A DNA stretch of 5,682 nt, from positions 1-5,682 of the forward strand of contig JAAZKO010000077.1 in NCBI GenBank assembly GCA_012799795.1. The letters run 5' to 3'. The position numbers and the translations under genes are program-made. The first letter of the stretch is position 1. Every line of letters begins with the position of its first letter. Below, in pieces: positions 1-5,054 of this stretch. Under the pieces are notes generated by a model. That model worked only from the letters and a program-made list of their open reading frames with translations. It had not been told where the DNA came from and made no database searches. The stretch is from Minisyncoccota bacterium (GTDB lineage Bacteria > Patescibacteriota > Microgenomatia > UBA1400 > PJMF01).

Positions 1-73
1 GTAAGTTTCTTAAAGACTCGGGTAGTTTTTGTTCTGCATTAATTCCTGAACGCTTATTTTCAATTTTGCTCAT
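1..73 (-). CDS. 5' end of an unrecognised protein (partial)
   Basis: This is an open reading frame on the minus strand, starting with ATG at 73 and running off the left edge. The 24 visible residues begin MSKIENKRSGINAEQ and end LPESLRNL; they are hydrophilic, with no signal peptide or membrane segment. A good Shine-Dalgarno match (AAAGGA, plus-strand positions 80-85) lies six bases before the ATG, and a duplicated extended -10 promoter lies further upstream, so the start is well supported. The gene is divergent from rpmF across a 174-base gap. I do not recognise the family from so short a piece and assign no function. Confidence 0.6.
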   Translation of the reverse strand, partial: MSKIENKRSGINAEQKLPESLRNL

Positions 74-115
74 TTTAATTATCCTTTACTATTTACGTGT
101 ATTAAAGACTTACTA

Positions 116-149
116 AGGGTCAATTATATCATAGGGTCAATTATATCAT
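116..149. repeat. Perfect tandem duplication of a 17-bp unit
   Basis: The unit agggtcaattatatcat occurs twice head to tail with no mismatch, at 116-132 and 133-149. A shorter echo (tatcat) follows at 154-159. Read on the minus strand each unit contains TGATATAAT, an extended -10 promoter motif. The repeat therefore duplicates a core promoter element of the leftward gene. Confidence 0.9.
116..149 (-). promoter_or_regulatory. Twin extended -10 promoters for the leftward gene
   Basis: On the minus strand TATAAT lies at 145-140 and again at 128-123, each preceded by TGA (148-146 and 131-129), giving the extended -10 form TGnTATAAT. At the 17-base distance the -35 positions read GAAGCA and ACATGA, which are poor matches to TTGACA, so the extended -10 would carry the promoter. 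Start sites would fall near 133 and 116, leaving 5' leaders of about 60 and 43 bases before the ATG at 73. The motif match is direct; promoter activity is inferred. Confidence 0.6.
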
Positions 150-176
150 GTCGTATCATAAATGCTTCCTTTCCCC

Positions 177-205
177 TTGCCTTTTTTGCCCATTACCCTT
201 AAAAT
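177..205 (+). promoter_or_regulatory. Probable sigma-70-type promoter of rpmF
   Basis: TTGCCT (177-182; 4 of 6 matches to TTGACA) is followed after 17 bases by TAAAAT (200-205; 5 of 6 matches to TATAAT). Transcription would start near 212, giving a leader of about 36 bases that contains the AAAAGGA ribosome binding site at 237-243. A perfect TTGACA at 216-221 has no -10 partner before the ATG, so I prefer this pair. Confidence 0.4.
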
Positions 206-247
206 AAAGCCCTTATTGACACTAAAAAATTTAGATAAAAGGATCTC

Positions 248-406
248 ATGGGAGCATTACCAAAAAATAAAATTACTAGAATCGAGCAGGGCAAGCGTCG
301 AGCAGGCAATAAACCGAGTTTAAAAAAAGACCCCAAGCGAGCTCCTATCCCAGCTCATAAGCAGGGTTTGGTGGCTAGTATTTTGAAAAAATTAGCTTTA
401 AATTAG
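248..406 (+). CDS. rpmF: 50S ribosomal protein L32
   Basis: This 52-residue basic protein begins MGALPKNKITRIEQGKRRAG, matching the L32 family start (a proline, then lysines and serine/threonine, then a GKRRA-like block at 15-19). L32 binds 23S rRNA near the peptidyl-transferase region of the large subunit. The ATG at 248 has a strong ribosome binding site, AAAAGGA, four bases upstream. The C-terminal half (about 21-52) is rich in Lys and Pro and has no cysteine, so the zinc-binding CxxC pairs of many L32 proteins are absent; the protein is also slightly shorter than the usual 55-60 residues. The end is ILKKLALN rather than the usual tail. The gene comes first in a plus-strand run towards nusB and rnc. 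The family call rests mainly on the N-terminal third and is fairly secure. Confidence 0.8.
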   Translation: MGALPKNKITRIEQGKRRAGNKPSLKKDPKRAPIPAHKQGLVASILKKLALN

Positions 407-449
407 TTTTTTAATCTGGTTCTTGAGTAAAAAAAATAAAATTTCCCTC

Positions 450-478
450 TTGCAAGTTCAACTTTTTTCCCCTAATCT
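450..478 (+). promoter_or_regulatory. Candidate promoter giving a leaderless nusB mRNA
   Basis: TTGCAA (450-455; 4 of 6 matches to consensus) and TAATCT (473-478; a TAnnnT -10) are separated by 17 bases. The -10 occupies positions -12 to -7 relative to the nusB ATG at 485, so transcription would start at or next to the A of the ATG. The bases before the ATG are pyrimidine-rich (cccctaatctatttct) with no Shine-Dalgarno sequence, which agrees with a leaderless message. The -10 is a weak consensus match. Confidence 0.45.
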
Positions 479-484
479 ATTTCT

Positions 485-940
485 ATGGATAAACGTCACA
501 GTCGGCGCGTAGAGCGCATGCAAATCTTATTCGCTAGAACTTTTTTGAAGCCAAAAGTTCCGGAAATGGAGCCAATGATTTTGGCTCTTCCTGATCGTAT
601 ATGGTTTAGTGAGTTGGTCGAAGAGTTGCCCGATATCGATAAGCAACTGACTGTTTATGCTTCAGAGCGGCCGTTGACTGATATTAATAAGGTAGATTTA
701 GCCATTTTGCGCTTAATTGTTTTTGAGAGTCGCACTCAAGATACGCCTAAAAAAGTGTTGGTTGATGAAGCGATTGAATTGGCTAAAGAATTTGGCACCG
801 ATAGTTCGCCAAAATTTGTTAATGGGGTGCTGGGTAAAATTCTTTTTTTAAAGAAAACTAAGAAAAGAACTGATAAGAAGGTAAAAAAAGCTAACAATAA
901 AACGAAGAAAAAAGCTGTAAAAACCTCAGAAAGTAAGTGA
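485..940 (+). CDS. nusB: Transcription antitermination factor NusB
   Basis: This 151-residue protein has the all-helical NusB fold. Recognisable parts are an N-terminal Arg-rich helix (RRVERMQILFARTF, 7-20), the block INKVDLAILRLIVFES (67-82), and the family signature DEAIELAKEFG...SPKFVNGVLGKI (94-119). NusB pairs with NusE (S10) to bind boxA RNA and helps RNA polymerase complete rRNA transcripts. The core is about 122 residues, near normal length. It is followed by an unusual tail (123-151) with 14 lysines in 29 residues, not part of the usual fold; it may bind nucleic acid. The ATG at 485 fits the start of the NusB helix and has no ribosome binding site; a promoter sits immediately upstream. 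Its stop overlaps the start of the ACP-like gene (TGATG). Confidence 0.93.
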   Translation: MDKRHSRRVERMQILFARTFLKPKVPEMEPMILALPDRIWFSELVEELPDIDKQLTVYASERPLTDINKVDLAILRLIVFESRTQDTPKKVLVDEAIELAKEFGTDSSPKFVNGVLGKILFLKKTKKRTDKKVKKANNKTKKKAVKTSESK

Positions 941-1209
941 TGACGCTTGATCCCCAATTTTTTTCGCAAATTCAAGATTTATTAGAAACAGTGACGGTCA
1001 ATAGTCGTCAAGAAATTGTGCCTGAAGCTAGTTTGGAAGAAGATTTGGGCTTAAATTTAGAAGAAGATCTAGTGCGTTTAGTTGCTTTGATTAACCGTCA
1101 TTTTGAGATTGAGCTAGACATTGAAATAGTGATGCAGGAGTTAAGTGCCGCAGGTGCTACTGTGGCTGAATTAGCCAAACTGATTTACGACGAATATGAA
1201 TTAGGTTAA
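940..1209 (+). CDS. Acyl-carrier-protein-like protein lacking the phosphopantetheine serine
   Basis: With the ATG at 940, which overlaps the nusB stop by one base (TGATG), the product is 89 residues; a GTG at 937 would add one. Its length, acidity and helical pattern fit an acyl carrier protein. ASLEEDLGLN (30-39) matches the ACP ASFVEDLGAD stretch, and LVALINRHFEIEL (47-59) matches the helix-II block VMALEEEFDTEI. The serine that carries 4'-phosphopantetheine in ACP (motif DSL) is missing: the sequence reads DLGLNLEEDL, with Leu or a gap at that place. The nearest serines, S31 and S69, are in the wrong positions. The protein cannot carry acyl chains by the known chemistry. Its place directly before rnc mirrors acpP-rnc in many bacteria, which supports descent from acpP. 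Its present role is unknown; a protein-protein scaffold is possible. Confidence 0.75.
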   Translation: MTLDPQFFSQIQDLLETVTVNSRQEIVPEASLEEDLGLNLEEDLVRLVALINRHFEIELDIEIVMQELSAAGATVAELAKLIYDEYELG

Positions 1210-1223
1210 AATGGTGTTTGCTT

Positions 1224-1898
1224 ATGTTGCCAGATTTTAAAAATCAAGATTTATTAATCACTGCTCTCACCCACCGTAGCGCGCTCAATGAAAAAGAACA
1301 ATCAGGGACAAGCGCTAGTGAATCCAATGAACGTTTAGAATTTCTCGGCGATGCAGTTTTGGAACTGGCTAGCAGTATTTTTCTTTATCAAGAACGACCT
1401 GCTGATGCTGAAGGAATGTTGACTACTTATCGGAGTGCCCTGGTGCGTACCGAAACTTTAGCTGAATTAGCCAAAGAATTGGGTTTAGATCAGCGTATCT
1501 ATTTAAGCAAAGGTGAGGAAGCTGGAGGGGGTCGAGATAATCCTGGACTTTTGGCTGATTTGTTGGAAGCGGTAGTTGGGGCTCTTTATTTAGATCAAGG
1601 TTTTAGTGCAGTGCAAAGTTTTTTAGACCAAGTGTTGTTCCCCAAATTTAACGGAATTTTAGCTAGCAAAGCCTATCGTGATCAAAAAAGCTTATTACAA
1701 GAAGTAGTACAAGCTCGTTCTCTATCGACCCCAGTTTACCGAGTGATTAAAGAAGAAGGCCCAGATCACGACAAAACCTTTACCGTGGAAGTGCTGATTG
1801 ACAAGCAAGTTTGGGGAGTTGGTAAAGGCAATAGTAAACAACGCGCCCAGCAAGCCAGTGCCAGTATGGCTCTGAAAAAAATTACTGATGATAATTAA
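1224..1898 (+). CDS. rnc: Ribonuclease III
   Basis: This 224-residue endonuclease cuts double-stranded RNA, including the stems flanking 16S and 23S rRNA in the primary transcript. The catalytic domain shows ALTHRS (14-19), the signature NERLEFLGDAVLE (35-47) and LLADLLEAVVGALYLD (109-124). The metal-binding residues equivalent to E. coli E38, E41, D45, D114 and E117 are E36, E39, D43, D112 and E115, all present. A C-terminal double-stranded RNA-binding domain follows: it opens with DQKSLLQEVVQ, has PVYRVIKEEGPDHDKTF in the middle, and ends with a GKGNSKQRAQQASASMALKK helix. Length and domain order are normal, so it should be active. ATG 1224 is chosen because the family starts shortly before the first helix; TTG 1218 is a less likely alternative. 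It lies 14 bases after the ACP-like gene and is probably cotranscribed with it. Confidence 0.96.
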   Translation: MLPDFKNQDLLITALTHRSALNEKEQSGTSASESNERLEFLGDAVLELASSIFLYQERPADAEGMLTTYRSALVRTETLAELAKELGLDQRIYLSKGEEAGGGRDNPGLLADLLEAVVGALYLDQGFSAVQSFLDQVLFPKFNGILASKAYRDQKSLLQEVVQARSLSTPVYRVIKEEGPDHDKTFTVEVLIDKQVWGVGKGNSKQRAQQASASMALKKITDDN

Positions 1899-1920
1899 AA
1901 AGAAAGCATGAAACTCGCCC

Positions 1921-1949
1921 TTGAGATATTTGCTTTTTTCTAGTAGAAT
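1921..1949 (+). promoter_or_regulatory. Strong candidate promoter of rpsP-khpA, near-leaderless
   Basis: TTGAGA (1921-1926; 5 of 6 matches to TTGACA) and TAGAAT (1944-1949; 5 of 6 matches to TATAAT) are separated by exactly 17 bases, an almost ideal sigma-70-type promoter. The -10 ends eight bases before the rpsP ATG at 1958, so the transcript would start at about 1956-1958, leaving zero to two bases of leader. No Shine-Dalgarno sequence precedes the ATG. This is the best promoter match in the window. Confidence 0.65.
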
Positions 1950-1957
1950 CCTCCGGT

Positions 1958-2275
1958 ATGTTGAAAATTAAATTAGCTCGCTTTGGCAAAAGAAATCAAG
2001 CTCATTATCGAATCGTGGTCAACGAAGCTCGCGATAAACGTGACGGCAAATATGTGGCTCTCTTAGGACACTATTCACCCAGTTATCAGCCCAAGATTTT
2101 AGAGCTTGACTTGAAGGCTTATGAGGCGTGGTTAGCTAAAGGAGCTCAGCCCACTGAGACAGTTGCCGCACTTTATAAACGTGTTAAATCTGGCAAACTC
2201 TTCCCAGAAAAAAAGGCAAAATTATCTAAAAAAGCTCAAGTAAAACTAAAAGAAACTAAAGAAACTAAAGCTTAA
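1958..2275 (+). CDS. rpsP: 30S ribosomal protein S16
   Basis: This 105-residue basic protein matches S16 along its first 75 residues: MLKIKLARFGKRNQAHYRIV, then ARDKRDGKYVALLGHYSP, and the later block AWLAKGAQPTETVAALYKRV (57-76). S16 binds 16S rRNA in the lower body of the small subunit and is an early assembly protein. The last 25-30 residues form a lysine-rich tail ending ETKETKA, as in many longer S16 proteins. The ATG at 1958 is the conserved family start and lies almost on the predicted transcription start. khpA follows after one base, the usual rpsP-khpA pairing. Confidence 0.97.
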   Translation: MLKIKLARFGKRNQAHYRIVVNEARDKRDGKYVALLGHYSPSYQPKILELDLKAYEAWLAKGAQPTETVAALYKRVKSGKLFPEKKAKLSKKAQVKLKETKETKA

Positions 2276-2276
2276 A

Positions 2277-2513
2277 ATGAAAAGTTTATTAGAATTTGTT
2301 TTACTCAGATTAATTAAATTTCCTGAAGATCTAACAATCAAAAAAGTTGAAGAATTTGGCTACCACAAATACTTAATTCAGTTAAACGAAGAAGATTACG
2401 GTCGAGTGATTGGCAAAGGTGCCAAGGTGATTCGCGCTATTCGCAAGTTGGCTCAGGTCAGAGCCATTAAAGAGCAAGTTCGAGTCAGAATTGAATTAGT
2501 AGAAGATAAATAA
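2277..2513 (+). CDS. khpA: KH-domain RNA-binding protein KhpA (YlqC family)
   Basis: This 78-residue protein has the size and layout of KhpA. A helical start (LLEFVLLRLIKFPEDL, 4-19) is followed by a strand-rich part (KYLIQLNEEDYGRVIG) and the KH nucleic-acid loop with its helix (VIGKGAKVIRAIRKL, 44-58). KhpA binds RNA, usually together with KhpB, and in Firmicutes affects cell size and RNA stability. The KH loop is normally GxxG; here it reads GKGA (46-49), so the second glycine is alanine. The gene begins one base after rpsP, a conserved pairing, and shares its promoter. rimM and trmD, which often follow, are absent; the next gene is convergent pilO, two bases beyond the stop. Confidence 0.92.
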   Translation: MKSLLEFVLLRLIKFPEDLTIKKVEEFGYHKYLIQLNEEDYGRVIGKGAKVIRAIRKLAQVRAIKEQVRVRIELVEDK

Positions 2514-2515
2514 TT

Positions 2516-3430
2516 TTAATTATTTTCAGGTAAAATTTGTTCGTTAATGGGATTTTCTATGGTTTCGCTTGGGTTTTCATCGATAATTTGGCCACTTTCA
2601 TCAACAGTTTGCCATTCCACTTTGTCCAACTCTGTTTCACTGGCTTGCAACTGAGCCTCTAGTTCTTCGACACTCATGCCTTGTAAACCAAAAAGATTGC
2701 CTCGATCATTTCTAATCACTTCTTCTTGAGTGGGTAACTTATTGGGAATTAATTTTTTAATCTCTTCCAGAACAATCAATTGTTCATCCTCTATTGGAGG
2801 TAAAGGCTCGGTTAGGGTAACAGCAATTGCTTGAGTAAAATAAAAAGTTTTCAACTTGAGATTAGCGGTAGTTTCTACCCCACTGTCTTCATTAATTTGT
2901 TGACTAAGTGAAATATTAGTAATGGTGCTAATTGGAGTCACTTGTTCAATGAGGGTCATAAAATTTTGCACATTAGCCAAAGTGCCTGAAACAGAAAATT
3001 CTAAAACTAATTCATCATAGAATTTTTGTCTTCTGGTTCGGGATAAGATGGTGCTGTCAGTAGCAATTTCTCCTGGGGAAAGAGAAAAATTTTTAATTAG
3101 AGTTTCACTTTGGACGGCGACACTATTAAGATTATTTAGTAATTCAAGAAGTGGTTTATATGAAGGGAGTACCTCATCAATTTCCGTCATCTTTTTGAAT
3201 TCACTATCAAAAGCAATGTTTTCCAATTCGTCAACTTTGGTTTGGAATTTGTTTAGCTCTTGATTGCTGCTAGCTAATTCAGCAAAAACCTTTTTAATGG
3301 GGCTGATTTGTTTAAGTACCACCATCGTAAAAATAACAAAAACTAAAGCAAAAGATAAAATTGCCAAAACTAACTCTTTGCGAGTGTTCCAAACCAGCTT
3401 GTAGTTGATTTCCTCTTTTTCAATTGGCAT
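2516..3430 (-). CDS. pilO: Type IV pilus inner-membrane platform protein PilO
   Basis: This 304-residue protein has the PilO layout: a short cytoplasmic N-terminus, one membrane helix (about 19-39), a coiled-coil stretch (about 45-80), and a ferredoxin-like domain (about 84-205) with FYDELVLEFSVSGTLANVQNFMTLIEQV (137-164) as the typical core. PilO pairs with PilN outside the membrane and links the pilus motor to the rest of the machine. The last 60-100 residues are an extra low-complexity tail rich in Glu, Asp, Asn and Gln (247-304), beyond the usual PilO of about 200 residues. The start ATG (3430) follows the pilN stop directly (TAAATG), with GAGGA about ten bases upstream in the end of pilN. 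Assignment rests on architecture and on the pilM-pilN-pilO order; overall sequence conservation in the family is low. Confidence 0.85.
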   Translation of the reverse strand: MPIEKEEINYKLVWNTRKELVLAILSFALVFVIFTMVVLKQISPIKKVFAELASSNQELNKFQTKVDELENIAFDSEFKKMTEIDEVLPSYKPLLELLNNLNSVAVQSETLIKNFSLSPGEIATDSTILSRTRRQKFYDELVLEFSVSGTLANVQNFMTLIEQVTPISTITNISLSQQINEDSGVETTANLKLKTFYFTQAIAVTLTEPLPPIEDEQLIVLEEIKKLIPNKLPTQEEVIRNDRGNLFGLQGMSVEELEAQLQASETELDKVEWQTVDESGQIIDENPSETIENPINEQILPENN

Positions 3431-4036
3431 TTAGTTAAGTTCCTCTATAGCTTGTTCTGCTTCTGTCGCAAGATCTAATAAACCCAGATCTTCAATTGTT
3501 TTTAATTGAATAGTTAGTCTTAATTGATAATCACCCTGATCTTCTCTTGATAGCGAACTTTTTTCTACATTTTTATAAACATCTTTAACCAATGGGGAGT
3601 CAATAAGAGTCATGCTTTTTTCTAAAAAGAAAACATTTTGGTGGTCTAGCTGCAAATTCAAGCCGCCACTCTCTTCATCGTAAGTCATGCCTGTGATGGT
3701 GGCGACACCATCCATTAGATCGGCAAAATAATTCATGGCTGTTTGTTTATCACTTCGAGCGGCATAAATTTCTTCAACCACTTTCAATTTGTTAACAAAA
3801 ATTAAATAAGACAATTCAACTTGTTCTTTTTCAAGAATAGTTTTTTTCAATTTAACTATAGTTTCTGCCTTGTTTTTTATCTGTAAATTAATAACAAGTT
3901 TCAGTCCCATGAATAATATGAGTGCTACTAGCACAACTCCTAAAACTATACTGGATATTTTAAACAGCTTTTTGTCTTTTTCTTGTTGTTTTTGTTTATG
4001 TCTTGTTTTAGTAGACAAGAAATTAATTTCAATCAT
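3431..4036 (-). CDS. pilN: Type IV pilus assembly protein PilN
   Basis: The 201-residue product starts MIEINFLSTK, matching the PilN cytoplasmic start (INLLP-like), which docks into PilM. A basic stretch (11-26) is followed by one membrane helix (about 27-49), a coiled-coil region (about 52-95), and a compact extracytoplasmic domain ending in the strand QLRLTIQLKT (171-180). I chose the ATG at 4036 because it overlaps the pilM stop (ATGA) and puts the INFL motif at the N-terminus. An in-frame ATG at 4066 would add ten residues inside pilM and looks wrong. PilN bridges cytoplasmic PilM and membrane PilO. The fifth residue of the motif is Ser instead of Pro (INFLS). The call is supported strongly by position. 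Confidence 0.87.
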   Translation of the reverse strand: MIEINFLSTKTRHKQKQQEKDKKLFKISSIVLGVVLVALILFMGLKLVINLQIKNKAETIVKLKKTILEKEQVELSYLIFVNKLKVVEEIYAARSDKQTAMNYFADLMDGVATITGMTYDEESGGLNLQLDHQNVFFLEKSMTLIDSPLVKDVYKNVEKSSLSREDQGDYQLRLTIQLKTIEDLGLLDLATEAEQAIEELN

Positions 4037-5043
4037 GATAATTTTCTCATTACCAGACCCATGCACACCGTATAATGCAAGTGTTTGTTTTCAGGGATTT
4101 GTCCTTTGGCTTCAGCAAAAGGAGCCATTAAGAGAACTTCAGTATTAAGTTGTTGCGATAGATATTGGCTAAAAGCAATCATTTCGGCTGGACCTCCAGA
4201 CAAAACTACTCTTTTAATTGTTTGTCCAGGGTGCACTTGGCTAAAATAACGGAGTGCCTTTTGAATTTCTACCACTACATTATTAACGATAGGTAGAATC
4301 ACTTGCACTAATTTACCTTCCAATTGTTCAGGATTTAAACCGCAGGTAATTTTGTATTCTTCAGCCTGTTTTAAATCTAAAGCAAAACTTTGAGCAATGG
4401 CATTGCTTAATAGTTGAGAACCGTTTTTGCTACTAAAGACAAAATCAAACATCCCATTAGCGATCACTGCCAAATCAAGATTGCTGGCTCCCATATGCAC
4501 GATGAGAGTTTCTGGATCATCACTTTTGATATTTAAGGCTCTAATAATTGAGAACATTTGTGTTTCCATGACTGTTGGCTCAATTCCTAAGTTAAGAAAA
4601 ATATTGTTAAGTTTTTCAACGAAGGATTTACGTGAAGCGACCAACAACACTTTCATTTTGGCATCTGGCAATTTTTTATCTGGGCGGGCTAAAACTTGGT
4701 ATTCCAGCGACAAATCGTCTTTAGGGATGGGAATATATTGTTCGGCTTGCCAACCAATGGCACTGGCTAATTCGGCATCAGTTAAAACTGGGACTTCAAT
4801 TACCTTATTGGCAATCACTGACTCGGGTAAACTAAGGCGGACATCACTCGCATCCAGCTTATAATCATTGATAAGATTGGCGATCATTTCACTAAATTGA
4901 GTAGTTTCTTGATCACTTTGGGGAATTACTAAATTGAGACTGTTTGGAATATCAACAGCTTGAAGAATATTAATTTGTTTTCCGTTTTTTGCTGACAGAG
5001 CTTTGATGGTGTGGGTACCAATGTCTAGGGCAGTAATTGACAT
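4033..5043 (-). CDS. pilM: Type IV pilus assembly protein PilM (actin-like ATPase family)
   Basis: This 336-residue cytoplasmic protein belongs to the PilM/FtsA-like actin fold. It shows the phosphate-1 loop ALDIGTHTIKAL (5-16), the PilM hallmark GWQAEQYIPIPKDDLSLEYQVL (97-118), the phosphate-2 loop LIVHMGASNLDLAVI (180-194), and the adenosine motif VVLSGGPAEM (279-288). PilM binds ATP and the N-terminal peptide of PilN, and forms the cytoplasmic base of the alignment complex. The phosphate-2 loop has His183 where the actin family usually has Asp, so hydrolysis may be weak or lost. The ATG at 5043 fits the family start (MSITALDIG) and has no clear ribosome binding site. It begins 11 bases after the PilX-like gene and overlaps pilN. 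Confidence 0.95.
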   Translation of the reverse strand: MSITALDIGTHTIKALSAKNGKQINILQAVDIPNSLNLVIPQSDQETTQFSEMIANLINDYKLDASDVRLSLPESVIANKVIEVPVLTDAELASAIGWQAEQYIPIPKDDLSLEYQVLARPDKKLPDAKMKVLLVASRKSFVEKLNNIFLNLGIEPTVMETQMFSIIRALNIKSDDPETLIVHMGASNLDLAVIANGMFDFVFSSKNGSQLLSNAIAQSFALDLKQAEEYKITCGLNPEQLEGKLVQVILPIVNNVVVEIQKALRYFSQVHPGQTIKRVVLSGGPAEMIAFSQYLSQQLNTEVLLMAPFAEAKGQIPENKHLHYTVCMGLVMRKLS

Positions 5044-5054
5044 ATTTATATTTT

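Noticed and set aside
216..221. Perfect TTGACA on the plus strand before rpmF
   Set aside because: No acceptable -10 lies 16-18 bases downstream before the ribosome binding site; the expected position reads AAGGAT, which is part of the ribosome binding site.
407..435. T run and A run after rpmF that could pair as a terminator
   Set aside because: Pairing would be only A-T with a 14-base loop and no GC core, as expected by chance in AT-rich DNA.
736..975. Minus-strand open frame opposite the end of nusB
   Set aside because: Its Phe- and Leu-rich composition is the antisense image of the lysine-rich NusB tail.
1900..1939. Possible terminator stem after rnc (aaagca 1903-1908 pairing with tgcttt 1931-1936)
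   Set aside because: The stem is only 6-9 bp including a wobble pair, the loop is 22 bases, and it contains the better-supported rpsP -35 element. The T run is part of the stem.
4037..4066. Upstream ATG for pilN at 4066
   Set aside because: It would add ten residues (MHGSGNEKII) inside pilM and bury the INFL motif that normally begins PilN; the ATGA overlap at 4036 is the better start.
3048..4864. Plus-strand open frames at 3048-3263, 3870-4148 and 4427-4864
   Set aside because: They are antisense to well-supported pilO, pilN and pilM, have no family resemblance, and have no convincing ribosome binding sites.
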